DNA from: an uncultured Oscillospiraceae bacterium
GTDB lineage: Bacteria > Bacillota > Clostridia > Oscillospirales > Oscillospiraceae
NCBI GenBank assembly: GCA_944387035.1
Contig: CALXDJ010000022.1
Coordinates: 1 to 33,572 of the forward strand
Direction: 5' to 3'
Length of the DNA: 33,572 bases
The notes under the pieces are model-generated. The model searched no databases and was not told the DNA's origin. It worked only from the letters and a program-made list of their open reading frames with translations. Shown here piece after piece: positions 24,134 to 31,826 of this stretch (the stretch's first letter is position 1; each line of letters begins with the position of its first letter). The position numbers and the translations under genes are program-made.

Positions 24134-25579
24134 TCAGGTCTGCTTTTTCACTTCCAGAAATACCGACGGGGTCTTCTTATATGTTGCCAGGCTCACACTC
24201 ACCAGCGCCACGCCGCAGGCAATGGTTCCGGGAACAGCCGAGCCCAAACCGAACGGCTCGCCCGCCAGTCTCCAACCGACGCACACAGAGAAACCGGCCA
24301 GCATCGCGCTCAGGATTCCCGCATGGGTGGCCTTCTTCCAGAACAGCGCAGCAAACGCCGGGATTCCGGCAGAGGCCGCGTAAAAGCTCCAGGCAAACAT
24401 CAGAATATTGTATGCGTTCTGGATATAGAGCGCGATCACCAGCGCTCCCAGCGGCAGCACAATGGAAAACGCGCGGGAAAGCAGGATTTCCGTACGCTCC
24501 TTCATCTGCGGATGGACGGTCTTTCCAATGTCATGCACACACGTCTGTACCGATACCAGCAAATAGCTGTCTGCTGTGGACATGATGACAGAAAGCACGC
24601 CTGCCAGCGCCAGTCCCGTCAGCCCCACCGGGAGAATTTGGATTGCCAGAGCCGGTACCACCGCGTCGGTAGATCCATACTGAGCCAGCACGTCATCGCC
24701 GATGATCTGCCGCGCAACCACACCCATGAAGTATACCAGGATGATGGTCACGCCATAGACAGCGGTTCCCAAAAACATTCCCCGCTTGGCTGCCCGCCGG
24801 TCTCGGGCCGCAAAGGCACGCTGCCACATCTCCGCACCGGCCATGGTAAAGACCAAGTACGTCACAATATCACCCAAAATGCTGCCATCCACATAGGGTG
24901 TGGCCAATGCGGGATCCAGATTGGCCATGAAATTGGAAATTCCCCCTACCCGAAACAGTGCCACTGCCGGAATCAGGATATAAACAAACAGGATCAGCAT
25001 GTAAAACTGCAGCACATCGGTATATACCACGCCAAACAGGCCAGAGGTTGCCGTGTAAACCATAAACACCACACAGGCGATGAAGGCTCCCATCTCGTAA
25101 GACAGCCCGATTTCTCCGCCCAGCATTTTGATAATGGTAGCAGTGGCCGTTACCTGAGAGGCCACCGTTCCCATCATGGCAAACGCAATGAGCACAGAAA
25201 GGACCAGTTTGGCACGCTTCCCGAAGCGCACTTCAAACAGCTCCGGAATGGAGGTGAGGTTATACTGCATGCCGATATCCGAAATTCTCCCGGACAGTCC
25301 CGAAAAAATAAACATTCCCAAAAGATACGGGACTGCCGTCAAAATTGCTTTGAACCCGCTGGAGTAGGCCACACCCGCCCGGCCCATCAGGCCGCTTCCG
25401 CCGATGATCGTAGCGCAGACTGTTGCCATCAGGACCAGCGGGCCAAAGGAGCGTCCCGCCACATAATAGTCCCCGGTATTTTGAATGCGCCGGACGGAAT
25501 AAACCCCCACCAACACCATCAAAAGCAGATATGCGCCGATGATCAGCAAATCCCAAATACTCAACAGACTGTGATCCAT
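24134..25579 (-). CDS. Sodium:solute symporter family (SSS) transporter
   Basis: 481-residue membrane protein with about 12-13 hydrophobic segments. Family marks: N-terminal GDYYVAGRSFGPLVLMATVCATIIGG, SGRISDIGMQYNLTSIPELFEVRFG, TSGLFGVVYTDVLQFYML and LAGVLSVIMSTADSYLLVSV, the last a strong SSS signature with the sodium-site Ser/Thr region. Uses the sodium gradient to take up a solute; relatives carry proline, pantothenate, sugars or carboxylates, and the substrate cannot be told here. AAAGGGGG precedes the ATG. Transcribed alone from a perfect consensus promoter through a 195-base leader, ending at an intrinsic terminator. Confidence 0.92.
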   Translation of the reverse strand: MDHSLLSIWDLLIIGAYLLLMVLVGVYSVRRIQNTGDYYVAGRSFGPLVLMATVCATIIGGSGLMGRAGVAYSSGFKAILTAVPYLLGMFIFSGLSGRISDIGMQYNLTSIPELFEVRFGKRAKLVLSVLIAFAMMGTVASQVTATATIIKMLGGEIGLSYEMGAFIACVVFMVYTATSGLFGVVYTDVLQFYMLILFVYILIPAVALFRVGGISNFMANLDPALATPYVDGSILGDIVTYLVFTMAGAEMWQRAFAARDRRAAKRGMFLGTAVYGVTIILVYFMGVVARQIIGDDVLAQYGSTDAVVPALAIQILPVGLTGLALAGVLSVIMSTADSYLLVSVQTCVHDIGKTVHPQMKERTEILLSRAFSIVLPLGALVIALYIQNAYNILMFAWSFYAASAGIPAFAALFWKKATHAGILSAMLAGFSVCVGWRLAGEPFGLGSAVPGTIACGVALVSVSLATYKKTPSVFLEVKKQT

Positions 25580-25668
25580 AAAAAAGCCCCCTTTCGTCCA
25601 TGGACCATCACGTGGTTGGAGGGAAAGAGGGGTTTTGTTGCATATGATCTATGCCAACTTATAAATAT

Positions 25669-25754
25669 GAGTGTTTTCGTATAAATCATTTCTTGCCGTT
25701 TGACCTCCGGTACGGAATCCCGTCTCCAGGGTCTCTGATACGAATACTCTCCAT
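25669..25754 (-). ncRNA. Structured leader with 22-codon mini-ORF upstream of the SSS symporter
   Basis: The leader, read on the minus strand, can fold with GAGT plus TTCGTAT (25749-25738) paired to ATACGAA plus ACTC (25682-25669). These arms enclose a hairpin in which GACCCTGG pairs with CCGGAGGTC (one bulge), capped by ACGG-GATT-CCGT. The same bases encode a mini-ORF from ATG 25754 to TGA 25686 (MESIRIRDPGDGIPYRRSNG, then KK), rich in arginine codons. AAGGAG abuts the ATG with no spacing, so translation is doubtful. It may be an uncharacterised regulatory RNA or a leader peptide; I recognise no known class. Confidence 0.4.
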
Positions 25755-25781
25755 CTCCTTCTCTCGCAAACGATATATTTC

Positions 25782-25811
25782 ATTATAAAGGGAACTGTAT
25801 TTTTCTGTCAA
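25782..25811 (-). promoter_or_regulatory. Perfect consensus promoter for the SSS symporter
   Basis: Minus strand TTGACA (-35, 25806-25811) and TATAAT (-10, 25782-25787), both perfect, 18-base spacer. Transcription would start near 25775, giving a leader of about 195 bases. A promoter this strong implies control after initiation. Confidence 0.85.
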
Positions 25812-25845
25812 ATACATTTTTGTTCACCGCTGGGATAACACAGTT

Positions 25846-25873
25846 CTGCCCCGGGAAACAGCTCCCGGGGCAG
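25846..25873 (-). terminator. Terminator-like hairpin after the MATE gene
   Basis: Perfect 11-bp stem CTGCCCCGGGA/TCCCGGGGCAG, loop of 6, beginning 11 bases past the MATE stop. Only a few T follow on the minus strand (AACTGTGTT), so strength is uncertain. Confidence 0.6.
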
Positions 25874-25883
25874 TCTTCATTTG

Positions 25884-27245
25884 CTAAATCCGCGGCTTGT
25901 ACCGGCAGTATACAAAAACAGACAGCGCCACGGTTAAAAGATCCGCGGCCGCCTGGGACCAGACAATTCCGTACATGCCCAACACCGCATTGAGCAAAAA
26001 CAGCATGGGAATATTAAATACCAGCCAGCGGGTCACACCCAGGAACAGGGAAATCTGTCCCTTTCCAAAGGCCTGAAACAAATAAACGGTGAAAAAGCTC
26101 AAAAACATCAGCGGCGTGGCCAGCACGCGGATCCGCAGAAATTGCGACGCCATTTCCACAGTCTGGGGATCCGAAATGAACAAGCGGGTAAACTGTGCGG
26201 CAAACAGCTCATAGAGCACCACGCTGATACCGGCAATCAGCAGGCCCAGCCTCCGTGACAGCCGAATCGCATCCTCCATTCTCTGCTTATTCTTGGCGGC
26301 ATAGTTGTACGCAACAACCGGCATCATGCCCTGACAAATTCCAATTCCCACATTGAGCGGGAACCGTTCCACTTTTAGGACAATTCCGATGGCCGCCAGG
26401 GCCAGATCGTGGTAAGACACCATGAGCTTGTCTATGATGACATAATCCAGATCAAAGAGGAATGTTGTAATGGCGGAGGGTACTCCCACAGCAAAGACCG
26501 CCAGGATGCTCTCCCGCTGGGCGAGCCCTACCCTGGGGCTGAACGTAATGATGGATGTGCTTCCCATGCGCCTCAACACCAACAGGAAAAATCCACACGC
26601 CACACAGTTGGAAAGGCAGGTTGCAATCCCGGCTCCCAGCACCTGATGCCCCTTGGGCAGCAGCACAAACATGAACAGTGGGTCCAACGCAATGTTCAGT
26701 ACGCCACCCAGGATGATGCCAAACCCCGCCTCCCGGGACCGTCCGATACTGCGGATCAGATTGGACAGGACATTGGAGAGCACGGTGGGAATCCCTCCCA
26801 CCACAATCACACAGGCAGCATATTGTCTTGCAAATTCATACGTATTGGCATTGGCACCCAGCAGTTTTAAAATTGGTTCCATAAACAGGGCCATTCCCAG
26901 TGAGAACGCCGCTGCAATCACCATACCCAGGTACAGGGAAAAGGCACTGACACGTTTGGCCTCCTCTCCCCGTCCCTCTCCCAGCAATCGGGCAATCAGA
27001 GCACCGCCTCCAATCCCCGCAAGGCCGGCCAGACAGAGGGTGATATTAAAAACCGGGAGGATCAAAGAGGTGCTGGCCACCATATAGGGATTGTTTGTCT
27101 GACCGACATAGAACGTATCGGCCATATTATAGATCAGAACAATCAACTGACTGGTAACCGCCGGGACAATCATCACCCGTAAGGCTGCCGGAATGGGAAG
27201 ATTCTGGAATACCTCTTCCTGCGATGCCGCTTTGATTTGCTTCAT
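25884..27245 (-). CDS. MATE family multidrug/organic cation efflux transporter
   Basis: 453-residue membrane protein with twelve hydrophobic segments in two related halves, as usual for MATE exporters, which use sodium or proton gradients to expel cationic drugs or metabolites. Family motifs include YNMADTFYVGQ, GGGALIARLLGEGR (loop after the second segment), NIALDPLFMFV, and PLNVGIGICQGMMPVVAYNYAAKN (repeat in the second half). A weak GCGGGG site precedes the ATG. The ATG overlaps the stop of a 37-codon upstream reading frame (27355-27242), so it could be translationally coupled. Own promoter at 27369-27397. Confidence 0.92.
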   Translation of the reverse strand: MKQIKAASQEEVFQNLPIPAALRVMIVPAVTSQLIVLIYNMADTFYVGQTNNPYMVASTSLILPVFNITLCLAGLAGIGGGALIARLLGEGRGEEAKRVSAFSLYLGMVIAAAFSLGMALFMEPILKLLGANANTYEFARQYAACVIVVGGIPTVLSNVLSNLIRSIGRSREAGFGIILGGVLNIALDPLFMFVLLPKGHQVLGAGIATCLSNCVACGFFLLVLRRMGSTSIITFSPRVGLAQRESILAVFAVGVPSAITTFLFDLDYVIIDKLMVSYHDLALAAIGIVLKVERFPLNVGIGICQGMMPVVAYNYAAKNKQRMEDAIRLSRRLGLLIAGISVVLYELFAAQFTRLFISDPQTVEMASQFLRIRVLATPLMFLSFFTVYLFQAFGKGQISLFLGVTRWLVFNIPMLFLLNAVLGMYGIVWSQAAADLLTVALSVFVYCRYKPRI

Positions 27246-27355
27246 ATTTCTGGCCCCGCTTTATCTTGATTTTTCGCCGCGTTCGCCGCACACTCGGTAT
27301 CCAGCCTCACTCCGGCCCCAGGGTTCCACACCAGGCAATACGAAATCCGTGGCAT
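27242..27355 (-). other. 37-codon upstream reading frame overlapping the MATE start
   Basis: Begins at ATG 27355, about 7 bases after the predicted transcription start, and ends with a TGA overlapping the MATE ATG (ATGA). The peptide starts MPRISYCLVWNPGAGVRLDT. There is no ribosome binding site, so any translation would be leaderless. It fills nearly the whole leader. It may be a leader peptide, a conserved RNA that happens to be open in this frame, or chance. Confidence 0.25.
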
Positions 27356-27368
27356 TTGATTTTTTACA

Positions 27369-27397
27369 ATTATAAATATCCTTGCGGGCAGATGCAA
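27369..27397 (-). promoter_or_regulatory. Promoter for the MATE transporter
   Basis: Minus strand TTGCAT (-35, 27392-27397), 17-base spacer, TATAAT (-10, 27369-27374, perfect). Start near 27362, leader about 115 bases. Between this and the nspC terminator (27398-27504) I see nothing recognisable. Confidence 0.7.
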
Positions 27398-27504
27398 GCC
27401 CCATCCCCCGCTTGCGGTTCCCCGCCTTTTCCTCCTCCGGCAGGCAGCGGAGGGTCTATCCCTTCCCGTTCTTCCCGATCCAGAATCCTGTTTGTGAAAA
27501 TAAG

Positions 27505-27538
27505 AAACGTCTGCATCCGTTTAAGGATGCAGACGTTT
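27505..27538 (-). terminator. Intrinsic terminator of the polyamine operon
   Basis: Perfect 14-bp stem AAACGTCTGCATCC/GGATGCAGACGTTT, 6-base loop, T-rich tail on the minus strand (TTTCTTATTTTC) and an even better T-run on the plus strand. Lies 43 bases past the nspC stop. Confidence 0.9.
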
Positions 27539-27580
27539 TTTATTTCTCAGGACACCGGCTCCAGACATTTGCAGGGCTTC

Positions 27581-28792
27581 TCAGCGCCCCAGCCGTTCCC
27601 GGAATGTCTCGTAGCCAAAATCCGTCAGGCGGGTCAGTCCGCCCTCCCCATCCAGCTTCCAGATGTTGGGCAGCGGCATTCCGTTAAAGGTATTGTTCTT
27701 GCAGGTAGTATAAATCGCCATGTCCCCGAAGAGCACCAAATCCCCCTCCTGCAAAGGCCGAGCAAATGTGTAGTCTCCAATCACATCCCCTGCCAGGCAG
27801 GTGGGTCCTGCCAAACGGTAGCGGTCTCCCGCTTCATTATTTTCCACACTGGCCTGGTATACCGGCGGCTGATACGGCATCTCCAGCACATCGGGCATAT
27901 GACAGGCGGCGCTGGCGTCCAGAATGGCGATCCGGATCCCGCCGTTTTCCACAATGTCCAGTACCCGGCTGACCAGATAGCCCGCGTTCAGCGCCACCGC
28001 TTCCCCGGGTTCCAGATAGACGGTCACGTCCCACAGCTGCTGCGCATGCCGGATGCAAGACTCCAGCAGGGGCAGGTCATAGTCCGGCCGGGTAATGTGG
28101 TGGCCGCCGCCCATATTCAGCCACTGCATCCGGGGCAACACATCGCCGAAGCGTTCTTCCACTGCGTCCAGCGTGGTCTGGAGGGCATCCGCGTTTTGTT
28201 CACAGAGGGTGTGGAAATGAAGCCCCTCCAACAGGGACAGCGTCTCCTCATCCATCTCCCGGTCCCATACCGCACGGGTTACTCCCATACGGCTGCCGGG
28301 GGCGCAGGGATCATAGATGGCATGCCCTTCCTGGGTAGAGCACTCTGGGTTGATGCGAAGGCCCAGACTTTTTCCACATTTTTTCCCCTTGGGGCCGAAT
28401 TTCTTCAGCTGATGAATAGAGTTGAACACGATGTGGTCGGCATACGCCAGCAGCTCGTCAAATTCGTCTTCCCGGTACGCGCCGCAGAACACATGCACTT
28501 CCCGGCCGGGCATCCGCTCCCGGCCCAGCCGGGCCTCATAGAGGCCGCTGGCCTCCGTCCCCGCCAGATCCTCCGCCAGAAGGGGATAAAAGTCGTAGTT
28601 GGAGAACGCTTTCTGCGCCAGCAGCACCCGGCATCCGCTGCGCCGGGCCAGGTCGCCAAGGCATTGTGCATTGGCCTTCAGACGCGCCTCGTCCATGACA
28701 TAGCAGGGCGTGGGGATCGTGTCAAACAGCTTCTCCGGTTCCCGGCCCGCCAGTCCCGCAAAGGGCGGATCGTAGATGGTCAGATGCGCCAT
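27581..28792 (-). CDS. nspC: Carboxynorspermidine/carboxyspermidine decarboxylase
   Basis: PLP-dependent fold-III (alanine racemase-like) decarboxylase, 403 residues. Removes CO2 from carboxyspermidine (or carboxynorspermidine) to give spermidine (or norspermidine), the last step of the SpeD-independent route. Signatures: PLP lysine Lys61 in LLAQKAFSNY, ASGLYEARLG, LHFHTLCEQNA, NMGGGHHITRPDYD, LEPGEAV, DASAACHMPDVLEMPY and GPTCLAGDVIGDY. Its ATG shares one base with the stop of the upstream synthase, so the two are tightly coupled. Last gene of the operon. Confidence 0.95.
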   Translation of the reverse strand: MAHLTIYDPPFAGLAGREPEKLFDTIPTPCYVMDEARLKANAQCLGDLARRSGCRVLLAQKAFSNYDFYPLLAEDLAGTEASGLYEARLGRERMPGREVHVFCGAYREDEFDELLAYADHIVFNSIHQLKKFGPKGKKCGKSLGLRINPECSTQEGHAIYDPCAPGSRMGVTRAVWDREMDEETLSLLEGLHFHTLCEQNADALQTTLDAVEERFGDVLPRMQWLNMGGGHHITRPDYDLPLLESCIRHAQQLWDVTVYLEPGEAVALNAGYLVSRVLDIVENGGIRIAILDASAACHMPDVLEMPYQPPVYQASVENNEAGDRYRLAGPTCLAGDVIGDYTFARPLQEGDLVLFGDMAIYTTCKNNTFNGMPLPNIWKLDGEGGLTRLTDFGYETFRERLGR

Positions 28793-30051
28793 CAGTCCAC
28801 CAGCACCGGATTGTGGCTCTCGCTGCGGGGCAGGCCGTAGCGGTCCAGGGCATCCAGGAAGGGATCGGGATCAAACTCCTCCACGGTGTGCACGCCCTTG
28901 GTGGTCCACTTGCCGGTCAGCAGCATCAGTGCGCCGCACATGGCGGGCACGCCGGTGGTGTAGCTGATGGCCTGGCTGGCCACCTCCTTGTAGCACTCCT
29001 GGTGATCGCAGACGTTGTAGATATAGTAGGTCTTGTCCTTGCCGTCCTTCTTGCCGGTAAAGATGCAGCCGATGTTGGTCTTGCCGTGGGTGCGGGGGCC
29101 CAGGCTGGCGGGATCGGGCAGCAGGGCCTTGAGGAACTTGATGGGCACGATCTGCTGGCCCTCAAACTCAATGGGGGTGGTGGAGAGCATACCCACGTTC
29201 TCCAGACACTTCATGTGGGTGAGGTAGCTCTGGCCGAAGGTCATGAAGAAGCGGATGCGCTTGACCTCGGGGATGTTCTCCGCCAGGGACTCGATCTCCT
29301 CATGGTGCAGCAGGTACATGTCCTTCTGGCCCACCTGGTCAAAGGCATACTCCCGCTTGATGCTCATGGGCGGGATCTCCACCCAATGGCCGTCCTCCCA
29401 ATAGGAGCCGGGGGCGGACACCTCCCGCAGGTTCACCTCGGGATTGAAGTTGGTGGCAAAGGGATAGCCGTGGTCGCCGCCGTTGCAGTCCAGAATGTCG
29501 ATGGTATCGATGGTGTCGAACTCATGCTTCTTGGCATAGGCGCAGTAGGCCTGGGTCACACCGGGGTCAAAGCCGCAGCCCAGCAGGGCAGTAAGACCGG
29601 CCTTTTCAAACTTCTCCCGGTAGGCCCACTGCCAGGTGTAGTCAAAGTACGCGGAAAAGCCCTTCTCCTTGCAGCGCTTTTCGTAGGCGGCCTTCCACTC
29701 CGGCTCCTCAATGTCCTCGGGCTCGTAATTGGCGGTATCCATATAGTTCACGCCGCAGGCCAGGCAGGCATCCATGATGGTCAGGTCCTGATACGGCAGG
29801 GCAATGTTCATGACCAGGTCCGGCTGATAGCTGCGGATGAGGGCGATAACCTCCTCCACCTTGTCGGCATCCACCTGGGCTGTGGTGATCTTGGTGGCGG
29901 TTTTACCGGCCAGATCGGCGGCCAGCTGGTCGCACTTGGACTTGGTCCGGCTGGCAATGCACAGCTCCGTAAAGACTTCGCTGACCTGGCAGCACTTGCG
30001 GATGGCCACAGAGGCCACGCCGCCGCATCCGATGACTAACACTTTGCTCAT
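28792..30051 (-). CDS. Carboxynorspermidine/carboxyspermidine synthase (saccharopine dehydrogenase family)
   Basis: 419-residue NAD(P)H-dependent reductive condensing enzyme of the Lys1/saccharopine dehydrogenase family. Joins putrescine (or diaminopropane) with aspartate semialdehyde to make carboxyspermidine (or carboxynorspermidine). Rossmann loop GCGGVA (8-13), CIASRTKSKC, NIALPYQDLTIMDACL, GVNYMDTANYEP and LLGCGFDPGVTQAY mark the family, and the directly following nspC assigns the role. Saccharopine or other opine dehydrogenase activity is unlikely in this context. GAGAATGG precedes the ATG; the 69-base gap to speB contains a GC-rich hairpin without a T-run. Confidence 0.92.
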   Translation of the reverse strand: MSKVLVIGCGGVASVAIRKCCQVSEVFTELCIASRTKSKCDQLAADLAGKTATKITTAQVDADKVEEVIALIRSYQPDLVMNIALPYQDLTIMDACLACGVNYMDTANYEPEDIEEPEWKAAYEKRCKEKGFSAYFDYTWQWAYREKFEKAGLTALLGCGFDPGVTQAYCAYAKKHEFDTIDTIDILDCNGGDHGYPFATNFNPEVNLREVSAPGSYWEDGHWVEIPPMSIKREYAFDQVGQKDMYLLHHEEIESLAENIPEVKRIRFFMTFGQSYLTHMKCLENVGMLSTTPIEFEGQQIVPIKFLKALLPDPASLGPRTHGKTNIGCIFTGKKDGKDKTYYIYNVCDHQECYKEVASQAISYTTGVPAMCGALMLLTGKWTTKGVHTVEEFDPDPFLDALDRYGLPRSESHNPVLVD

Positions 30052-30120
30052 AATCCATTCTCCTTTTTTCTTCTCATGTGATCATTACCCGCCCCGCCGG
30101 GAGCGGGCTGTGGTATTTTC

Positions 30121-30975
30121 TTATTTGGAAAGCGCCAGCAGCAGCTCCCGCAGCACCTTGCAGGCCGCGGCGGTAGACACGCCGCTGGGGTCCAGCATGG
30201 GAGCGAGCTCATTGACATCCGCCGCTACCACACGGGTCCGGCTGACCAGCCGGATGGCCTCCAGAAGCTGCGGGAAGGTCACGCCGCCGGCCTCCGGCGT
30301 TCCGGTGCCGGGGAAGGCGGCGGGATCCAGACAGTCCAGATCAATGGTGAAATAGACCGGTGCCTGGCTTTTCTCCAGTTCCCGCACCACCTGCTCCAGA
30401 CCCTCAAAGGAAAACGGGTGCAAGTCGGTGTGGGCCTTGGCAAAGCGGAACTCCTCCCGCTCGCCGCTGCGGATGCAAAACTGGTGAATGCGGCCGTCTC
30501 CCAGCAGATCGTGGCAGCGGCGGATCACGCAGGCATGGCTGAGTCGGGCGCCCAGATAGTCGTCCCGCAGATCCGCGTGGGCGTCAAAGTGGATGACATG
30601 CAGGTCGGGATACCGCTTACAAACCGCCCGCACACTGCCCAGGGTCACCAGATGCTCTCCGCCCATGAGCAGGGGCAGCTTGCCGTCCGCAAGGATTTCC
30701 TCCGCCCGGGCCTCAATATCCGCCAGCGCCGCCTCAGCGCTGCCGAAGCAAAGCTCCAGATCTCCGCTGTCAAACACAGCGCAGTCGGTCAGGTCCTTGT
30801 CCTGATAGGGACTGTACGTCTCCAGGCCAAAGCTCTCATGGCGCATGGCGGCGGAACCGAACCGGGCACCGGGCCGAAAGCTGGTGGTGGAGTCAAAGGG
30901 CGCACCGAAGAGGACGATCTTTGCCTCCTCATAGCTGCTCTCGCAGCCGATGAACGTTTCGATATTGGGGGTCAT
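30121..30975 (-). CDS. speB: Agmatinase
   Basis: Ureohydrolase that splits agmatine into putrescine and urea, 284 residues. Binuclear manganese ligands are visible: GGEH (His108), DAHADLRDDY (Asp131, His133, Asp135) and TIDLDCLDP. The AHADLRDDY and FPGTGTPEAGG pattern is agmatinase-like rather than arginase-like. The ATG at 30975 overlaps the speE stop by 4 bases; the longer frame to 31080 lies inside speE and is rejected. It directly uses the product of SpeA and feeds the carboxyspermidine synthase. Confidence 0.94.
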   Translation of the reverse strand: MTPNIETFIGCESSYEEAKIVLFGAPFDSTTSFRPGARFGSAAMRHESFGLETYSPYQDKDLTDCAVFDSGDLELCFGSAEAALADIEARAEEILADGKLPLLMGGEHLVTLGSVRAVCKRYPDLHVIHFDAHADLRDDYLGARLSHACVIRRCHDLLGDGRIHQFCIRSGEREEFRFAKAHTDLHPFSFEGLEQVVRELEKSQAPVYFTIDLDCLDPAAFPGTGTPEAGGVTFPQLLEAIRLVSRTRVVAADVNELAPMLDPSGVSTAAACKVLRELLLALSK

Positions 30976-31826
30976 TTTTCTACCTCCTCCAGCATCTCCT
31001 CCAAAAAGGCCGGCAGGAAGAACGCGCCGGTGTGGAGACGCACCGTATAGTATTTGGTCTTGAGATGCAGTTTGAGCCATTTGCTGCGGTCAAAATCATC
31101 AATGGGATGGTATTTCTTACTGGCAAAGCCGAAGAGCCAGTAGCCCGCAGCATAGGTGGGAATATGCGCCTGATAGACCCGGCTGATGGGGAACGTGCTG
31201 ACAATCCGCTTGTGGCAGCGCTGCATGGCCTCGGCGTCATGGCGGTAGAAGGGGCTTCCCTGCTGGTTGACCATGATGCCGTCGTCCCGCAGGGCATTGT
31301 AGCAGATGCCGTAAAACTCCCGGGTGAAGTAGCCCTCGGAGGGGCCGAAGGGATCGGTGGAGTCCACGATGATCAAATCATACTGGGCGTGCCGCCGCCG
31401 GATAAAGCGCAGGGCATTGTCGAAGTAGATGTGCACCCGCTGGTCATCCAGACGGCAGGCGTTTTCCGGCAGGTAACGCCTGCAGGCCTCCACCACCTGT
31501 TCGTCCATCTCCACCAGATCGATGGAGCGGATGGACTCGTACCGGGCCAGCTCCTTGACCACGCCGCCGTCTCCCGCGCCGATGACCAGCACATCCTGCA
31601 CATTGGGATGGACTGCCATGGGCACATGGGTGATCATCTCGTCGTAAATGAACTCATCCCGCTCGGTGAGCATCACATTGCCGTCCAGAGTCAGGACCTT
31701 GCCGAATTCCGGGGTGTCATAAATATCGATCTGCTGGTAGTTACTTTTTTGAGAATAGAGGTGCCGGTTGACCCGCAGGCTGTGCTTGACGTCCGGCGTA
31801 TGAAATTCACTGAACCACAGCTCCAT
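30972..31826 (-). CDS. speE: Spermidine synthase-like aminopropyltransferase
   Basis: 284-residue spermidine synthase family protein. N-terminal beta domain (YQQIDIYDTPEFGKVLTLDG, MLTERDEFIYDEMITHVPM), SAM-type nucleotide loop GAGDGG (83-88), and the catalytic region VDSTDPFGPSEGYF (Asp155, Asp158). AGGAGG lies 7 bases before the ATG at 31826, overlapping the end of speA. It normally uses decarboxylated SAM, which needs SpeD; no speD is in the window, while a complete SpeD-independent route is in the same operon. Either speD is elsewhere or this enzyme makes a different polyamine. Confidence 0.92.
   Translation of the reverse strand: MELWFSEFHTPDVKHSLRVNRHLYSQKSNYQQIDIYDTPEFGKVLTLDGNVMLTERDEFIYDEMITHVPMAVHPNVQDVLVIGAGDGGVVKELARYESIRSIDLVEMDEQVVEACRRYLPENACRLDDQRVHIYFDNALRFIRRRHAQYDLIIVDSTDPFGPSEGYFTREFYGICYNALRDDGIMVNQQGSPFYRHDAEAMQRCHKRIVSTFPISRVYQAHIPTYAAGYWLFGFASKKYHPIDDFDRSKWLKLHLKTKYYTVRLHTGAFFLPAFLEEMLEEVEK

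Noticed and set aside
25669-25760. Purine riboswitch read on the plus strand (TCGTATAA ... GATACGA)
   Set aside because: Only the outer stem resembles it; the conserved core segments (TTTCTACC, CCGTAAAT) are missing and no plus-strand gene follows.
28813-30039. A 408-codon plus-strand frame opposite the carboxyspermidine synthase gene
   Set aside because: Shadow of a GC-rich gene; Gly/His/Leu/Val-rich, while the minus strand encodes a recognisable enzyme.
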